DNA from: Aphrocallistes beatrix
Taxonomy: Eukaryota; Porifera; Hexactinellida; Sceptrulophora; Aphrocallistidae
Reading direction: 5' to 3'
Assembly (NCBI GenBank): GCA_963281255.1
Contig: OY725498.1
Span: forward strand, 186,001 to 250,000
Length of the DNA stretch: 64,000 nt
This document shows, piece by piece, positions 12,290 through 23,447 of this stretch. How positions within the stretch are numbered: position 1 is the first letter of the stretch; every line of letters starts with the position of its first letter. Below the pieces are notes generated by a model. The model was not told where the DNA came from, did not search any database, and saw only the letters and a program-made list of their open reading frames with translations. Made by a program: the position numbers and the translations under genes.

Positions 12290-12430
12290 TATACAAGAGC
12301 CAGACAGTTGCAGTAAATCCACCAATGATCCACCGACAACTCCGAGAAAACGCCCCTACCACAATGCCGATTCTTCCGCAGACAACTTCGGCGATTGCTC
12401 CCACTATTGCCACACCTAAAGTGCTCTCTC
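12290..12430 (-). pseudogene. Relic of a Gly-zipper tail
   Basis: Read on the minus strand, this AT-poor patch gives a degenerate but recognisable tail (VAIVGAIAEVV, then GRIGIVVGAF, close to the GPIGIVVGG of intact copies), then loses frame. It sits downstream of a tiny remnant of the Helitron-like 3' end near 12510-12537. No matching exon 1 or 2 is nearby. It could be chance similarity in a GC-richer patch. Confidence 0.35.
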
Positions 12431-12887
12431 TATGATACGTCTTGCTTTGGATCTAGAGGTGTTTCTTTTATTTGGAAAAACATTAACTGCTACCTGTGCG
12501 GTTATTTTCAAGCGAAGCGCGCTTGTATTCATAAAAAGGTTTCCATTTGTTGCGATAAAGAAAAAATAAATTGCCACAGCACTCTGATTTCAGCATTTTT
12601 GTCCAATTGTAAACAGTGTAAATAAAATGTAATAAACGTAAAATATCCAAACTCATTGTGTCCCAATCAAGCAGAGTCAATATTATTTATTTGAATAACT
12701 TTATTACATAATCAAACACAATAACATTATCCATTGTCTCATTCCAAAACATTTTTATTCAGTGCAGATGAACTGAAAATATAATAATGATATGGTAAAA
12801 AGTTCGAAGTCAATCCAGACAAGTAACCATTTTATTTGAAATACAGGATAATCAAATAATTTCGAAATTAAATAACTGTTACAGACT

Positions 12888-15322
12888 TTACTTCTTAAAT
12901 AAACCTAGTTTAATAGCGTTAACAGCCCGAACAATTCCTCCACCGACTCCACCTATAACTCCACCGATTGCTCCCACCAAAATTACACCAGGTGGTCCAG
13001 CTACTGATCCAATGGTTCCACCCACTCCAGCTCCATAAACCGCTCCAACTCCGATTCCTCCTAAAATAAATAAAGTCCCTAATACTTCTTCAGCTTTCAA
13101 TTGTTCATTCACATATTTTCTCTCGTCTATCCTTAATTCTTTCATTAAGTATAGTCCTTCAGAAAAGACATTTATTACATCTTGATTGATTTTCTTGTCA
13201 AACTGAAAATCTCTTTCCCTACTCAGTATGTCTATCCTATTGTACATAGTCAGTCCAGTATCAGTCAACCTACTCTTGTATTTAACACCCTTAGTTGTAT
13301 GTCGGACAATTTCTGCTGAGTTTCGGATTTTTCGGAAGTTGCTAATAGATCTCCTATCTTTTCTTTCTTGGTTAGGGTTTTCATCAATTCTCCTTTTGTC
13401 AAAACTAAATACTCTATTTTTTTCTGCGACTGTTCTTAGAACACTTGAATATCCTTGCTTTGCCTCTTTTCGGAAATATTGTTCTTCTGGTTCAGAAAAA
13501 TTGGTTCGTTCTCTGTCATTAATTAGCTTACGATCCTCAGTTACCATCACCATACCGCTTTCCTTAAACTCTCCACCATGGAATCCTAGCTTAGATATCA
13601 TGTTGAATGTATCCTTTGTCCTACACTCTTCAAGCTCTTTCACGACTAACATCACATTATCTACTCCGTTACGAGCTCCTAAACCAACTTTAGTTAGTTC
13701 TAAATCGATTTGATTTTCGTCTATATTTTTCATATCAGTAGGAATGTACACATATTTAGTGACGTCATTCTCTGAGTGTATTTTGCAATTGCTAGATTTG
13801 GTGGGGTCCTCTATTCGTATCTTGTCTTGTTCACTATTGTTGTAGATCTCAGCTTTCAGTTTCCAGTATACAGCTTCTTGTATGCAGTAGTAGAATACCT
13901 CTGAATAGCTCCTTTCTACTTTTTGATACATCTTTGATACCTAGTGGTTGAATATCATATTTATTAAAACTGTTTTCAGTGTGCTTCCTATACAAGTATA
14001 TAGGATCTATGACGTATACAGTAGTATAGCCAATTTCCTGATTAATCAAACTGTTTCGGTCATAGCTAAACCAATATCTTTGACTGAATCGATCAAATTA
14101 TTGGTTGGGCAATGACTGTATCTATATTTATGAGCGGACTAATTCAACTGATCTGACTGAAGCTTATTATAAGATATTTTCTAATTAAGTTATTTTAATT
14201 ATATTGATAATGTGAATTCCTTTTTATTTTTACAAAGCCAAATTAATGAATGAATTAAGCTATATACGCGTACAAGTGTATGTGGACCTACATCTTTACT
14301 TGAATAAGCTTAGATAAGATGCGAATATCTTAAGTTTGCAAACCATTTACTTTGGCTAGTTGTATTTATGGATGCTATTAGCAGCGCCAGGGCCACGGTT
14401 TCAGAAGTGACCGGTTTATCGGGGTTACGATAATAATAACCAACCAGATCACTTTATCCATTTCAACTGACCTGCTCGTATTGTTCCATTATATTTTGTT
14501 CTATATTGATTCTTCGTTTGATATACAATTGAGATTGTGCTGCTGCTGCTTTTTCCTTCGCTCTGTACTCTCGAGCTTTTCTGCAGTAGAATTCTGCTTC
14601 GATTAAGTAGGCTTGACTTTCTTTAGGATAATCCTCTGTGCGAAATTCTTTGACACCAAAATCTGTTTCTTGGAATGTCTCGTCAATATGTTTCTTGAGA
14701 TCTGAGGTGTCAATAGCTCTCTTCACCTCTTTCCCAATGTCAATCTGCTTCATATCATCTCCAATCCTCAAGTCGATGAACATCTTCCTGTCTATGATTG
14801 GAACAATAACAAAACTAGATGGCTACCTGACCAATGGGAGGCTTTAGAATCAAATTAAAATATTTATGGTTTACGATGTAAATATCTGAACAACTATAGT
14901 AGTCAGAGTGAACCAATTCAGTGAGTTTATTGTGTGTACTTCCAAATAGGTATGCATTATGTGATTTTCATACACAAGTGTGTTTGTACATAGTTCTCAC
15001 CAGTTTGTCGCTTCATTTGTTCTCTTTCGGCCCTTTGTATCATTTCTGGCATGGCACTGCCCTGTGTTATGCTCTCTTCAATTCGAATACTCTGTTCAAT
15101 CTTCATTTTGTTCCCATTAACAGCTGACTCGTGGTTCTCTGACAGCTTAGCATCCTGTATGCTAGCTCCTGCATCTATCATATCCCTTAACACCTTCTGA
15201 GCTTCGTCTCCTGTCCCAGTGATTAGAGTCAGCTGGTTAGGTTCTTTACTCTTCAACTCACGTCTGAAGAACTCAATGTCACTCTCTGACATTTCTCCCT
15301 CGATAGGTTTCCTTTCCGCCAT
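12888..15322 (-). CDS. GZ4: three-exon Gly-zipper-family gene, short form
   Basis: Minus-strand exons are 15001-15322, 14472-14791 and 12888-13940, about 564 residues, open throughout. Exon 2 is nearly identical to that of GZ3. Exon 3 is the shortest full one (351 codons): the conserved N-terminal half with YVYIPTD, LELTKVGLGARNG and DNVMLVVKE is followed directly by a short helical stretch and the Gly-zipper tail (GAGVGGTIGSVAGPPGVI and onward), without the Glu/Arg coiled coil. The tail has regular small residues at i, i+4 spacing and is long enough for one or two membrane passes, then ends in a basic KLGLFKK. That topology is inferred. The 5' flank carries the GATA palindrome at 15399-15410. 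Confidence 0.75.
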
Positions 15323-16381
15323 CTAAACTAATAGGAAATATATCGTGACAACAGATTCCCTGCAAATCAAAATACTTGAAATTTTAGCTTCAAAGTGTGA
15401 TAAGCTTATCCTTCTTATTTATACTATGAGCTAGATGTACTATACTGAGAGAAATAAGTATTTCGGATACCTACTCGTTTCACTGCTCAAATTACATTAG
15501 CTACTGAGTTCGTCTCACGTTTCAGATAATATACATGTATTCTAGTACGCTGCACCACTGATTTAAGTTTCAGTATTGCTTACTCGTCCACAGTTGGACA
15601 CTACAGTAGATATTGGATATAGTTCCATGCTTTTTTCATTAGATATAGTAGTAATAATTTGACCACAAATTTCAAGTCCCCAGCACTATCACTACATTCA
15701 ATATCTACTGTAGTTATTGTTGTAAATATTTATTTCAATAACTACCACTGATGTATACACCAATTAAAGTATGGCTAGACTTACCGGCTCTTGTTTGCGG
15801 ATGAGATTTTGAGTCTCCATATACCAAATTTCTTCTTAAGTTATTGATTCGGTCTTTTCGTTATTTTTCCTCTTCTTCTTGATCGAGTCTCCATTTTTCC
15901 ATTTCCTATTATTGTCTGGTATTTACCCGCATCATGAACAGATTCACTGCTATTATGTGGAGTAGTAAAGTCAAGTGCAAAGTACTCTGGCCCCATAGTA
16001 TTCCATATCTCGTATAAATAAACATGCGTGATTTCATCCTCGCAAGAAAACTGAAATTTGTGAGATGTTAACATTTATAGGAATAATTCCCAATTTCGAC
16101 CTCTAGCTGATCTAAGCTAGAAATATATAACTTTTCTTTGCGATATTCAACACATCTGATAAAGTTATATCATTAAATATGAGTAATTATAGTCAATGAA
16201 TAATAGCATAGAAACAAAAGGAATTAATTACTCCGCATTATATGATGATTAATCAAAATTTTGATGTGATGGATAAGGGTAATCAACGATTTTTAACTAA
16301 TATTTATTCAGTCGACTCTTTGAGATCCTGGTGCTATCTTATTCAACAATGAGGCCTAAATTGATTCTACTAAATATAGTA
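15323..16381. other. GZ4 upstream region, duplicated upstream of GZ9
   Basis: About 15345-15920 matches 45650-46270 in inverted orientation. It includes a block resembling exon 3 coiled-coil codons (GGAAATGGAAAAACGGAGAC at 45658) that is no longer coding. A 78-codon open frame at 15841-16074 overlaps this block and I do not regard it as a gene. Confidence 0.45.
15399..15410. promoter_or_regulatory. GATA palindrome upstream of GZ4
   Basis: Same 12-bp palindrome, 76 bp from the GZ4 ATG, in the same flank context (about 15323-15540). Confidence 0.5.
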
Positions 16382-16550
16382 CAGTGGAATTTGCTTATTA
16401 GCAACTCCCTTATTAGCAAAATTGCTCTATTAGCAACCAATCTTCAGGTCCCAGGTGAAGATTTTGTGTTAATTCTGTTCCCTTATTAGCAACTTCGCGT
16501 ATTAGCAACCATTTTATGGGCAAAACTCGAGTTGCTAATAAGCGAATGTA
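16382..16550. mobile_element. Pogo-like MITE with 'TTATTAGCAAC' repeats
   Basis: Left end CAGTGGAATTTGCTTATTAG after TA. The right side ends in the inverted GTTGCTAATAAGCGAAT, which is degenerate. The internal TTATTAGCAA motif occurs five times. Confidence 0.45.
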
Positions 16551-16683
16551 TGTCCAAAGTAATGATAAATACGTAGTATAGAGGAGTGCCCTTTCAGATG
16601 ACAGTGAATATAAATGGGATCTATTTCAGATATTTCACACTATTCATTAATATGCAAACAAAGAAATCTGAATTCTAAAATAT

Positions 16684-17040
16684 TCAAAAAAAAAAGACTG
16701 ATTTGAGGGACGATAGTATACGTTTGAAAACCTCAATTAATTTATCAATTAAAAACATGATGAGTTTTGCTAATAAATATCCAACAGCTGCACATGCTCC
16801 TCCTACTGCTCCTCCTATTGCTCCACCTGCAGCTGCGCCAATACTTCCTGCTATCAACACACCCGGTGGCCCGCCTATGGCTCCAACGGGTCCTCCAATG
16901 GCTCCTCCAATGGCTCCTCCAACCACAGCTCCTCCTAGGGCGGTTGCTCCGACACCTGCTGCTACAACTTTAGATGTTGTGGGGTTATTTTCAATATCAT
17001 CCTTGATGATATGTGCGCCTTTCGCAACAAACCAAGCCAT
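16684..17040 (-). CDS. Short stand-alone Gly-zipper protein (118 residues)
   Basis: Single open frame starting at ATG 17038-17040, which follows TCTAG as the exon 1 starts of GZ genes follow TTTAG. The product starts MAWFVAKGAHIIKDDIENNP, has about 55 residues of Gly/Ala-rich hydrophobic sequence (GGAVVGGAIGGAIGGPVGAI and similar) and ends in an amphipathic helix rich in Ile, Leu, Lys and Phe. The first half matches the last part of exon 3 in GZ2 and GZ5 (short linker with NP, then VxGIGATxxxGAGIGG), so it is the family tail on its own. Function is unknown; a small membrane protein is the natural inference. The ATG could instead be an internal residue of a gene whose upstream exon I cannot see. 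Confidence 0.55.
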   Translation of the reverse strand: MAWFVAKGAHIIKDDIENNPTTSKVVAAGVGATALGGAVVGGAIGGAIGGPVGAIGGPPGVLIAGSIGAAAGGAIGGAVGGACAAVGYLLAKLIMFLIDKLIEVFKRILSSLKSVFFF

Positions 17041-17439
17041 CTAGATTATTCTGTAATAACTAATAAAGTCAAAGATGAAAGATAAATCGGTGGAAAGAAG
17101 GATTGTTTAGAATTTTAATTACAAGAGTCAACAGATATTTGCACTTTCTACAACTGAATTAACTTCTTCGATAGGTTTACTTCCTGCCAAAGTGGCCCAA
17201 TAAAGGGCCGGAGCCATTGGTCCGGTGGCTCTGTTTAACCGGACAACTTTTCAAAAGTGGTCCTGCTGGTTCGGGAAAAGACTGGACCACTTCTGAAACC
17301 GTAACACCGCACTGTATTCCTATATATAACTTCATTATACCTTAATACCATCATACTATTGGTTTTGAGGCCAGCCCTGTTTGATAGAATTATATTTTCA
17401 CCCTTCAACCAATTTTATTATTTCATTAGTTTATCCTTA

Positions 17440-17565
17440 TAACATATACCATAAGACAGACAATAAGATACAGTAAGGGAAATAAGTATTCTATATATAC
17501 CTACTCATTTCACTGCTCAAATTGCATTGGTTACTGAGTTCATCTCACGTTTCAAATAATATACT
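17440..17565 (-). promoter_or_regulatory. Orphan copy of the GATA-class GZ 5' flank
   Basis: The GTTTATCCTTATAACATATACC and GGAAATAAGTATTC...CTACTCATTTCACTGC blocks match the flanks of GZ3 and GZ4, but one GATA half is lost and no exon 1 follows. The next coding frame in that orientation is the stand-alone Gly-zipper gene at 16684-17040, 400 bp away, so this may be its old or present promoter. Confidence 0.4.
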
Positions 17566-17654
17566 AATATATTATTACTTTTATTCATTAGTAGGACAAT
17601 TTCTAAAAATCACTAAATTATTGAATACCACCGGCAATCATATGATGATAATCA

Positions 17655-17875
17655 AAATTTTGTTCGGGATTAGTTGACTTAATACGAAGTAAATTATATT
17701 TATCAAGAAATAAAATTTATGATACAGTTCTGATTTCATTAATGCAACCGTAGACAAATAATAATCCAGCGTACTTAGTATGAAACAAGAAAGCGACGTA
17801 TATTCCCAAGCACCCACTGGGTAAATCTGTGGACACACAGTAAACCGCGCAGCGCAAGCAAGCGAAGTGAGCTTG
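17655..17875 (+). mobile_element. 5'-truncated Helitron-like A copy
   Basis: Matches the last 220 bp of the A element at 44857-45604 and ends AAGTGAGCTTG before T. Confidence 0.55.
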
Positions 17876-18614
17876 TATCAATTAATGTCAGATTTCTCTG
17901 ATTTGGTTGCACGGTTATTTACCTCTAAGAATATCTTATTTTTGTTGTTGTGACTTTAGTAATATTTCTTTAGGTGTTCCACCTAGCACATTCTATTCTT
18001 CAATGAAGTATTGGCAACGTTTATCCTACAACAGCATGTTTATGGTCAAACTCATCGGTGTGATCACACTCTGAATTTAGTTATTACGAGGTAGGTTTAA
18101 CACCTCACCAGATTGTGAACCCCCTGAGAACATATCAGCATGGATTCAGGGTATATATAAATATATAAACTTTACTTACACTGCCCTTTTCAAACATTCT
18201 AACCACAGCTAATTTCCCTCTATCTTTTAACATTCATTGTTTAAGTTGCTATATTGGATACGAAAAAGGAATCATAGTTCAAATAAAATGTCGCTATACC
18301 CCAAATGATGTTATCTATCCCAATTAATAGACTTAGGTAACCATGCAGCATAGGAGTAAATGGGGAAAAAAGTATTTCTCATTTTAAGATACTACAAAAT
18401 TTATTTAGACTTTTAATATGCTGTAAGAACACTTTACTCTAGTGAAGCATAACTACAACTTTCTTTAGGAATGAGTCATACTTTAAGCAAGTTTCTCGCA
18501 TCTTCACTGTAGAAATATCTGATTAAGATATTGTCACATAAATATATGGAACTTCCAACTTTCTTTAGGAATGAGTCATACTTCTAGCACGTTTCTTGCA
18601 GATTATAGTATATA
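17876..18614. other. AT-rich gap before the 18.7 kb Gly-zipper pseudogene
   Basis: Contains a direct repeat of about 40 bp (AACTTTCTTTAGGAATGAGT at about 18457 and 18557). No gene seen. Confidence 0.4.
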
Positions 18615-18692
18615 TAATAATGATAAACTTTTGAAGCTAAAATTATTTGGATTCACAGCGGATTTATCATCACAAAAACTTTATTAGCTTAG

Positions 18693-18979
18693 ATGGGAGA
18701 ATTGATCACAGATATTCACAATAATCCTAAAAATACAGCTGCAGCAGTGACAGGTATTGCGGGGTTTACGGCTACTTCAGCAGGGTCTGGAGCTGGAGCA
18801 GGGGCAGGAATAGGAGCATTGATTGGAATCATTGGTGACCAATCGGTATGGGAGTAGGAGCAGCTATTGGAGGAACTATTGGAGGAGTTATTGGAGGAAT
18901 TGGTGGAGCAGGAGCTAGCGCAACTTTTGCCCGTGTTGCATATGATACAGCAAATGAAAAGGCAAATAAAAAGAAATAA
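18693..18979 (+). pseudogene. Second stand-alone Gly-zipper gene, frameshifted
   Basis: ATG 18693 follows CTTAG and begins MGELITDIHNNPKNTAAAV, parallel to the start of the 16.7 kb gene and to the DIKRNPKNTVV segment of GZ2. About codon 50 a single G is missing relative to the GGT-GGA-CCA-ATC-GGT block present in GZ6, giving a premature TAG about five codons later. After the shift the other frame continues with GPIGMGVGAAIGGTIGG-type sequence to a TAA at 18977-18979. The 5' flank (18615-18692) aligns by eye with the flank of GATA-class GZ genes: ATAA, TTTTGAAGCTAAAAT, TTTATC, then TTAG at the start codon. Confidence 0.6.
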
Positions 18980-19701
18980 TTACATAAATAGTCATTGTAT
19001 TTGAAAACTTTTTATTCCCTAATTTCTCCTAATTGAACTTGAATACTTTATTTTGTACCTGTAAACTAGTTCTATAGATACAGTATATTAAATCCTCCTG
19101 TTTATACTGAGAATTATTGGTTATTTCTTTAATTTAGATGCACCCTTATATTATGGTGTAGGCGTTATTTGTGAAGCCAGCCCAGGTATATTTCAAAAGT
19201 CAATGTAACCTCAGTAGTCAGGATAAGGTGTATAATGCCAACTTTGTTGTATAACTAATACTGGAGAGTTCAGTTTGCAAGGATACACTTCAATAATTAA
19301 GTCGCCAATAATTACTCGTTGTACTACTAGGCACTCACTATGCTCTAGTTACCTGCACAAAGTTGAGCAAGCTATTCTATGTTAACAGGGTCAGCGGACC
19401 AATGTTTTTAGTCAATTTGATCTGGTCATGGCTGAACTAGTACAGCGTGTTAGTGCCTATGAACGGGGTAGACTATGTAAATAAAGTATACTATAGTCAA
19501 GGTTTATAATAAATAATGTAGAAAGTGTCCTTTCTGATAACAATGGATATAAATAGAATATAGTTGCAGATATTTTGCACAATACTACCAATTAGCAGTA
19601 ATCAAAATAATTCTGGAAACTAAAATACTCAATCAAAAGGGTTAATAGTTCAAGTTTGAAAGTTAATGCATGAAGCATCGCTGTTAAGAACTAGACTGAG
19701 A
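18980..19701. other. Gap between Gly-zipper pseudogene and GZ5
   Basis: No gene, repeat or element recognised by eye. Confidence 0.35.
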
Positions 19702-22582
19702 CTAAATGAGTTTTGCTGTTATATATCCAACAGTTGCGCCTACTGCTCCCACTGCTCCACCTGCAGCTGCTCCAATAGCTCCTCCTACCACCACTCCGAT
19801 TGGTCCGCCTAAGAGTCCAATGGTTCCACCAATCCCAGCTCCTCCTAAAGTGGTTGCTCCGATGCCTGCCACTGTAGCTGTAGCTGTAGCTTTGACTGGG
19901 TTCGTTACAATGTCAGTCAGTATCATGTATGCTCCCTTCACGACTAATGGAGTCGCTCCTGGAATTTCCTTTAATTCTTCAGTGAGACTTACAGCTTGGA
20001 AAAGCAAATCTTTTTCAAAACTTATTGCTGATTGAATGAGTTTGGAATAGTTTTCTGGATTATCATCGTAAAAGAGTTTCCTCTCTGTCATACTAAGAGC
20101 TTCATACTTCTCTTTGAGTGGCGAATAATTAGGATGATCCGTATCACAGCTATCTAGACCCTTCTTGATCTCTTCCATTTGACAACCAAAGATATTTTGA
20201 ACTTTCTTTAGTTCCATTAACAGTTTGTCGCATGTTCTCAGCTTATTCACTTGGTTCCTTGCTTCAGAAACTTGAATAAAGAAATCCTTATTGATCTGGA
20301 ACCCCATTCCCTTATTCACAGCAGATAGTTTCCTGTACAACTTCATTCCAGTCTCAGTTAGTTTATTTTGGCATCTTCCACTAGTAATGGAACGTGTCTG
20401 TTTAAAGAATTCTTGTAGTTCAGTTTGCATTCTAGGATTATCTTGGTCATAACTAAAAATTCGCTTTTCATTTCCCAAATGTTTGAAAATATCTAAGTAT
20501 TTATTAGACTTTGTCCAATCTCTCACTCTGCATCTTTCTCTCACGATTACAATGCCTCTATCTTGAAACGGAGCTCCGTAAATGCTAAGTAGAACGATCA
20601 TGTCAAGTGTATTCTGATCTTTAAATTCATCAATCTTTTTCACGACTAACATAACATTATTCAGTCGGTTACGAGCTCCTAAGCCAACTTTAGTTAATTC
20701 CAAATCGAAGTTAGATTCTACAATATTTCTCCTATCAGTAGGTATGTACACGTATTTGGTAACACTATTTGGTGACTGGATGTTACAGGTGCTGCATTTG
20801 GTGTGGTCTTTTATACGTTTCTTGTCTTCCTCGCATTTGCTGTATATTTCAGCTTTCAATTTCCAATAGATAGCTTCTTGTAGGCAATAGGTGAATACCT
20901 CCGAAAAATCTTTCTCGATTTCTTGTGAAACCTGGAAAAGCTCGTTAATCTATTGGAATAAATAGCTATAAATCATTATATACATAATATACATAGGCGT
21001 CGGACCCACCCGACAACCCGGCATGGGCTGGGCGGCCTTAAGGGGCTACCCGGCTCTAACTGACCCATGCCCGACTCTACTCGGACTATGCCCGACTCTG
21101 CCCGGACTATGCCCGACTCTACTCGGACTATGCCCGACTCTGCCCGGACTATGCCCGACTCTACTCGGACTATGCCCGACTCTACTCGGACTATGCCCGA
21201 CTCTGCCCGGACTCTGCCCGACTCTACCCGGACTATGCCCGACTCTACCCGGACTATGCCCGACTCTACTCGGACTATGCCCGACTCTGCCCGGACTATG
21301 CCCGACTCTACCCGGACTATGCCCGACTCTACTCGGACTATGCCCGACTCTACCCGGACTATGCCCGACTCTGCCCGGACTATGCCCGACTCTGCCCGGA
21401 CTATGCCCGACTCTGCCCGGACTATGCCCGACTCTACCCGGACTATGCCCGGTTCTACCGCCGGATAAGCCGGATAAGCCAAAGTCCTACAGTAGAGTAG
21501 ATTATGATAATAGTCGATTTCTATAGAGTTTTAGTTATGTTAGTGAATTGTGAGTGTGATATTTATTTATGCCGTGAATGTAGCGGCCCCGGAATCGATT
21601 GGGCCGACCCCGAAGCTTTCGGGCCGGCGGGTCCATTTCCGATGCCTATGATAATATATAACAAATTCAGTCCTATAAATGCCATGTGACTATCTATGTG
21701 TTATCTTTTAAATATAAATTCTCTTTTTTTAAATTGTGGTACCAGAAAGTCTTAGGAATGTGAAAATTGGCCTGTAACTAAATAAACAGCAAATAATGTG
21801 TTATGAACGGCTGGCCGAGTATAAATTGGAAAGTGAGATTGCGGCATAAGACTGCTTAGCTGCTTCCGCTGAAGCGACTAGAGTAGCTCTATTGAAATAT
21901 GCGACTGATACGAACCTCTTTTTCATCTCCTTCATAACCTTCAGTGTCTGTTGCTGCTATGTTCGCCTTCGCTCTGTATTCTCGTGCTTTTCTGCAGTAG
22001 AACGCTGCTTTGGTTAAGCAAGGCTGACTATTTTTAGGATAATTCTCCGTTCGAAATTCTTTGACACTAAAATCTGCTAATTGGAATGTGTCATCAATAT
22101 GCTCCTTGAGATCTGTGGTGTAGATGACTGTATTCAGCTCTTTCACAAGGTCAATCTGCTCCATATCATCCGCAATAGTCAAGTCAATGAACTTCCTTCT
22201 CTCTATAAATAGACCATTATACAACACATGATAATGTTTAACATACCAGCAGTCCTCAAATACAATTACCCTGTAGGATCTGATAGATTGTTTTGGAAGT
22301 TATATTCTCGCTGCTAGTAGCTTCTTCCACACTCTCTTCTATCCGAATAGTTTGTTTGATTTTCATCGTTTTCCCATCAACAGCTGACTCGTGTTTCTCT
22401 GACAACTTACCATCCTGTATGCTAGCTCCTGCATCTATCATATCCCTTAACACCTTCTGAGCTTCGTCTCCTGTCCCAGTGATTAGAGTCAGCTGGCTAG
22501 GTTCTCTGCTCTTCAACTCACGTCTGAAGAACTCAATGTCACTCTCTGACAAACTTCCTTCATCGGGGTTCTTTGCTGCCAT
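19702..22582 (-). CDS. GZ5: three-exon Gly-zipper-family gene, DNPE subfamily
   Basis: Minus-strand exons are 22270-22582, 21916-22202 and 19702-20931, about 609 residues, all in phase and open. Exon 1 keeps the conserved first two thirds, but its last part differs (EEATSSENITSKTIYQ) and it uses a CAGG|GTAATT donor, so intron 1 is only 67 bp. Exon 2 ends at a weak GAG|GTTCGT donor. Intron 2 (about 1 kb) contains a GC-rich 21-bp minisatellite. Exon 3 has divergent family signatures (YVYIPTD, LELTKVGLGARN, NNVMLVVKKI, DRGIVIVRE) and lacks the Glu/Arg coiled coil. It has FYDDNPENY, then a regular Gly-zipper tail (GAGIGGTIGLLGGPIGVVV onward) ending GYITAKLI. Confidence 0.72.
21064..21465. repeat. 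GC-rich 21-bp minisatellite, about 19 copies
   Basis: The unit ATGCCCGACTCTACTCGGAC plus T alternates CTC, CCC and CTG variants. It lies in GZ5 intron 2. Because 21 is a multiple of three, both strands show long open frames (MPDSTRT and GIVRVES repeats); these are a by-product of the period, not evidence of a gene. Confidence 0.9.
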
Positions 22583-23092
22583 ACTGGACTAATGAAATAG
22601 CGCTTATAACAATTCTGCAGATTTATACCTGAGACCTTCATAAGCCTATTTGATTATGATCACTCAAGAATTCCATTTGAATGATATTATTGAATCAACT
22701 AAATTGCTTAACTTTGTGATATAATTTTGAGCAGAGTGTGTACTTAGTGATACGACGAGTTATTATTGGTGACCTATGGGCTTCTAACGTACACATTAAC
22801 ATACAATTTTGAGAATTATAAATATTATATTTCCAATTGTAATGGTTTTCATTGAATACCCACGATTAAACCACTCAGATTTTAAGTATTATAATTAATA
22901 TATATATACAAGTAGCATATTTATAGATATGTTAGTGCCTATTCATTTCTACCTCTAATCTTCGATTACACTATGATAGTAATATTGTACAAATACTATA
23001 TACGTATATATACATGTATATATAATATCGGTGCAATTAATCATTAAAGACTTGTAGAAACAAAAGTGCCTTGTTCAAACAATGATTTAAAA
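22583..23092. other. Divergent region between GZ5 and GZ6
   Basis: AT-rich with (TA)n-like runs at 22895-22915 and 22990-23030. The right part (from about 23210) is the GZ6 5' flank, with the CTATGCAACCACACATT block also found before GZ7 and GZ8. Confidence 0.4.
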
Positions 23093-23193
23093 TCGTAGAA
23101 TGCCCAGAGGGGATACAGTGCCCCCAATATCGCGGATGTCTCCCAGCCATTTGCTATGGCACTGAAGCCATATAAATACTGGGCATTCTACAG
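23093..23193. mobile_element. 101-bp MITE, copy 1
   Basis: Terminal inverted repeats GTAGAATGCCCA / TGGGCATTCTAC. The inside (CAGTGCCCCCAATATCGCGG) is the same as in the copy at 52628-52728. Both copies sit a few hundred bp upstream of an exon 1. Confidence 0.65.
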
Positions 23194-23447
23194 TTAAATC
23201 CAGTATGTTTATGTGACTCAGATAAATTTCATTCTTTGAGTTGAGTGTTACGTCATTACGAGTTTCTATGCAACCACACATTATTGTTATTGTTTGTACA
23301 CAATTAATAACCCTCTTCACACATAGTATCATTGTTTCTACTAATCTTCAATACTCGATCAGTTATTACAAAGTAACCTGCTGATTTGAATTTAAAGTGC
23401 TTGCATTTCCTTTAGATATATTGTCTATATATTTCCTATTAGTTTAG

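Larger units (their letters stand above)
11610..12887. other. Intergenic region between GZ3 and GZ4
   Basis: Holds the GZ3 GATA-class 5' flank (to about 11810), unassigned AT-rich DNA, the tail relic at 12290-12430 and a 28-bp remnant of the Helitron-like 3' end (about 12510-12537). No other gene seen. Confidence 0.4.

Noticed and set aside
15841..16074. 78-codon frame on the minus strand
   Set aside because: Lies in a duplicated non-coding flank; the counterpart at 45.7 kb is interrupted.
20976..21526. Long open frames on both strands (GIVRVES and MPDSTRT repeats)
   Set aside because: Produced by a 21-bp minisatellite inside an intron. Period three keeps all frames open, and there is no start context or splice support.
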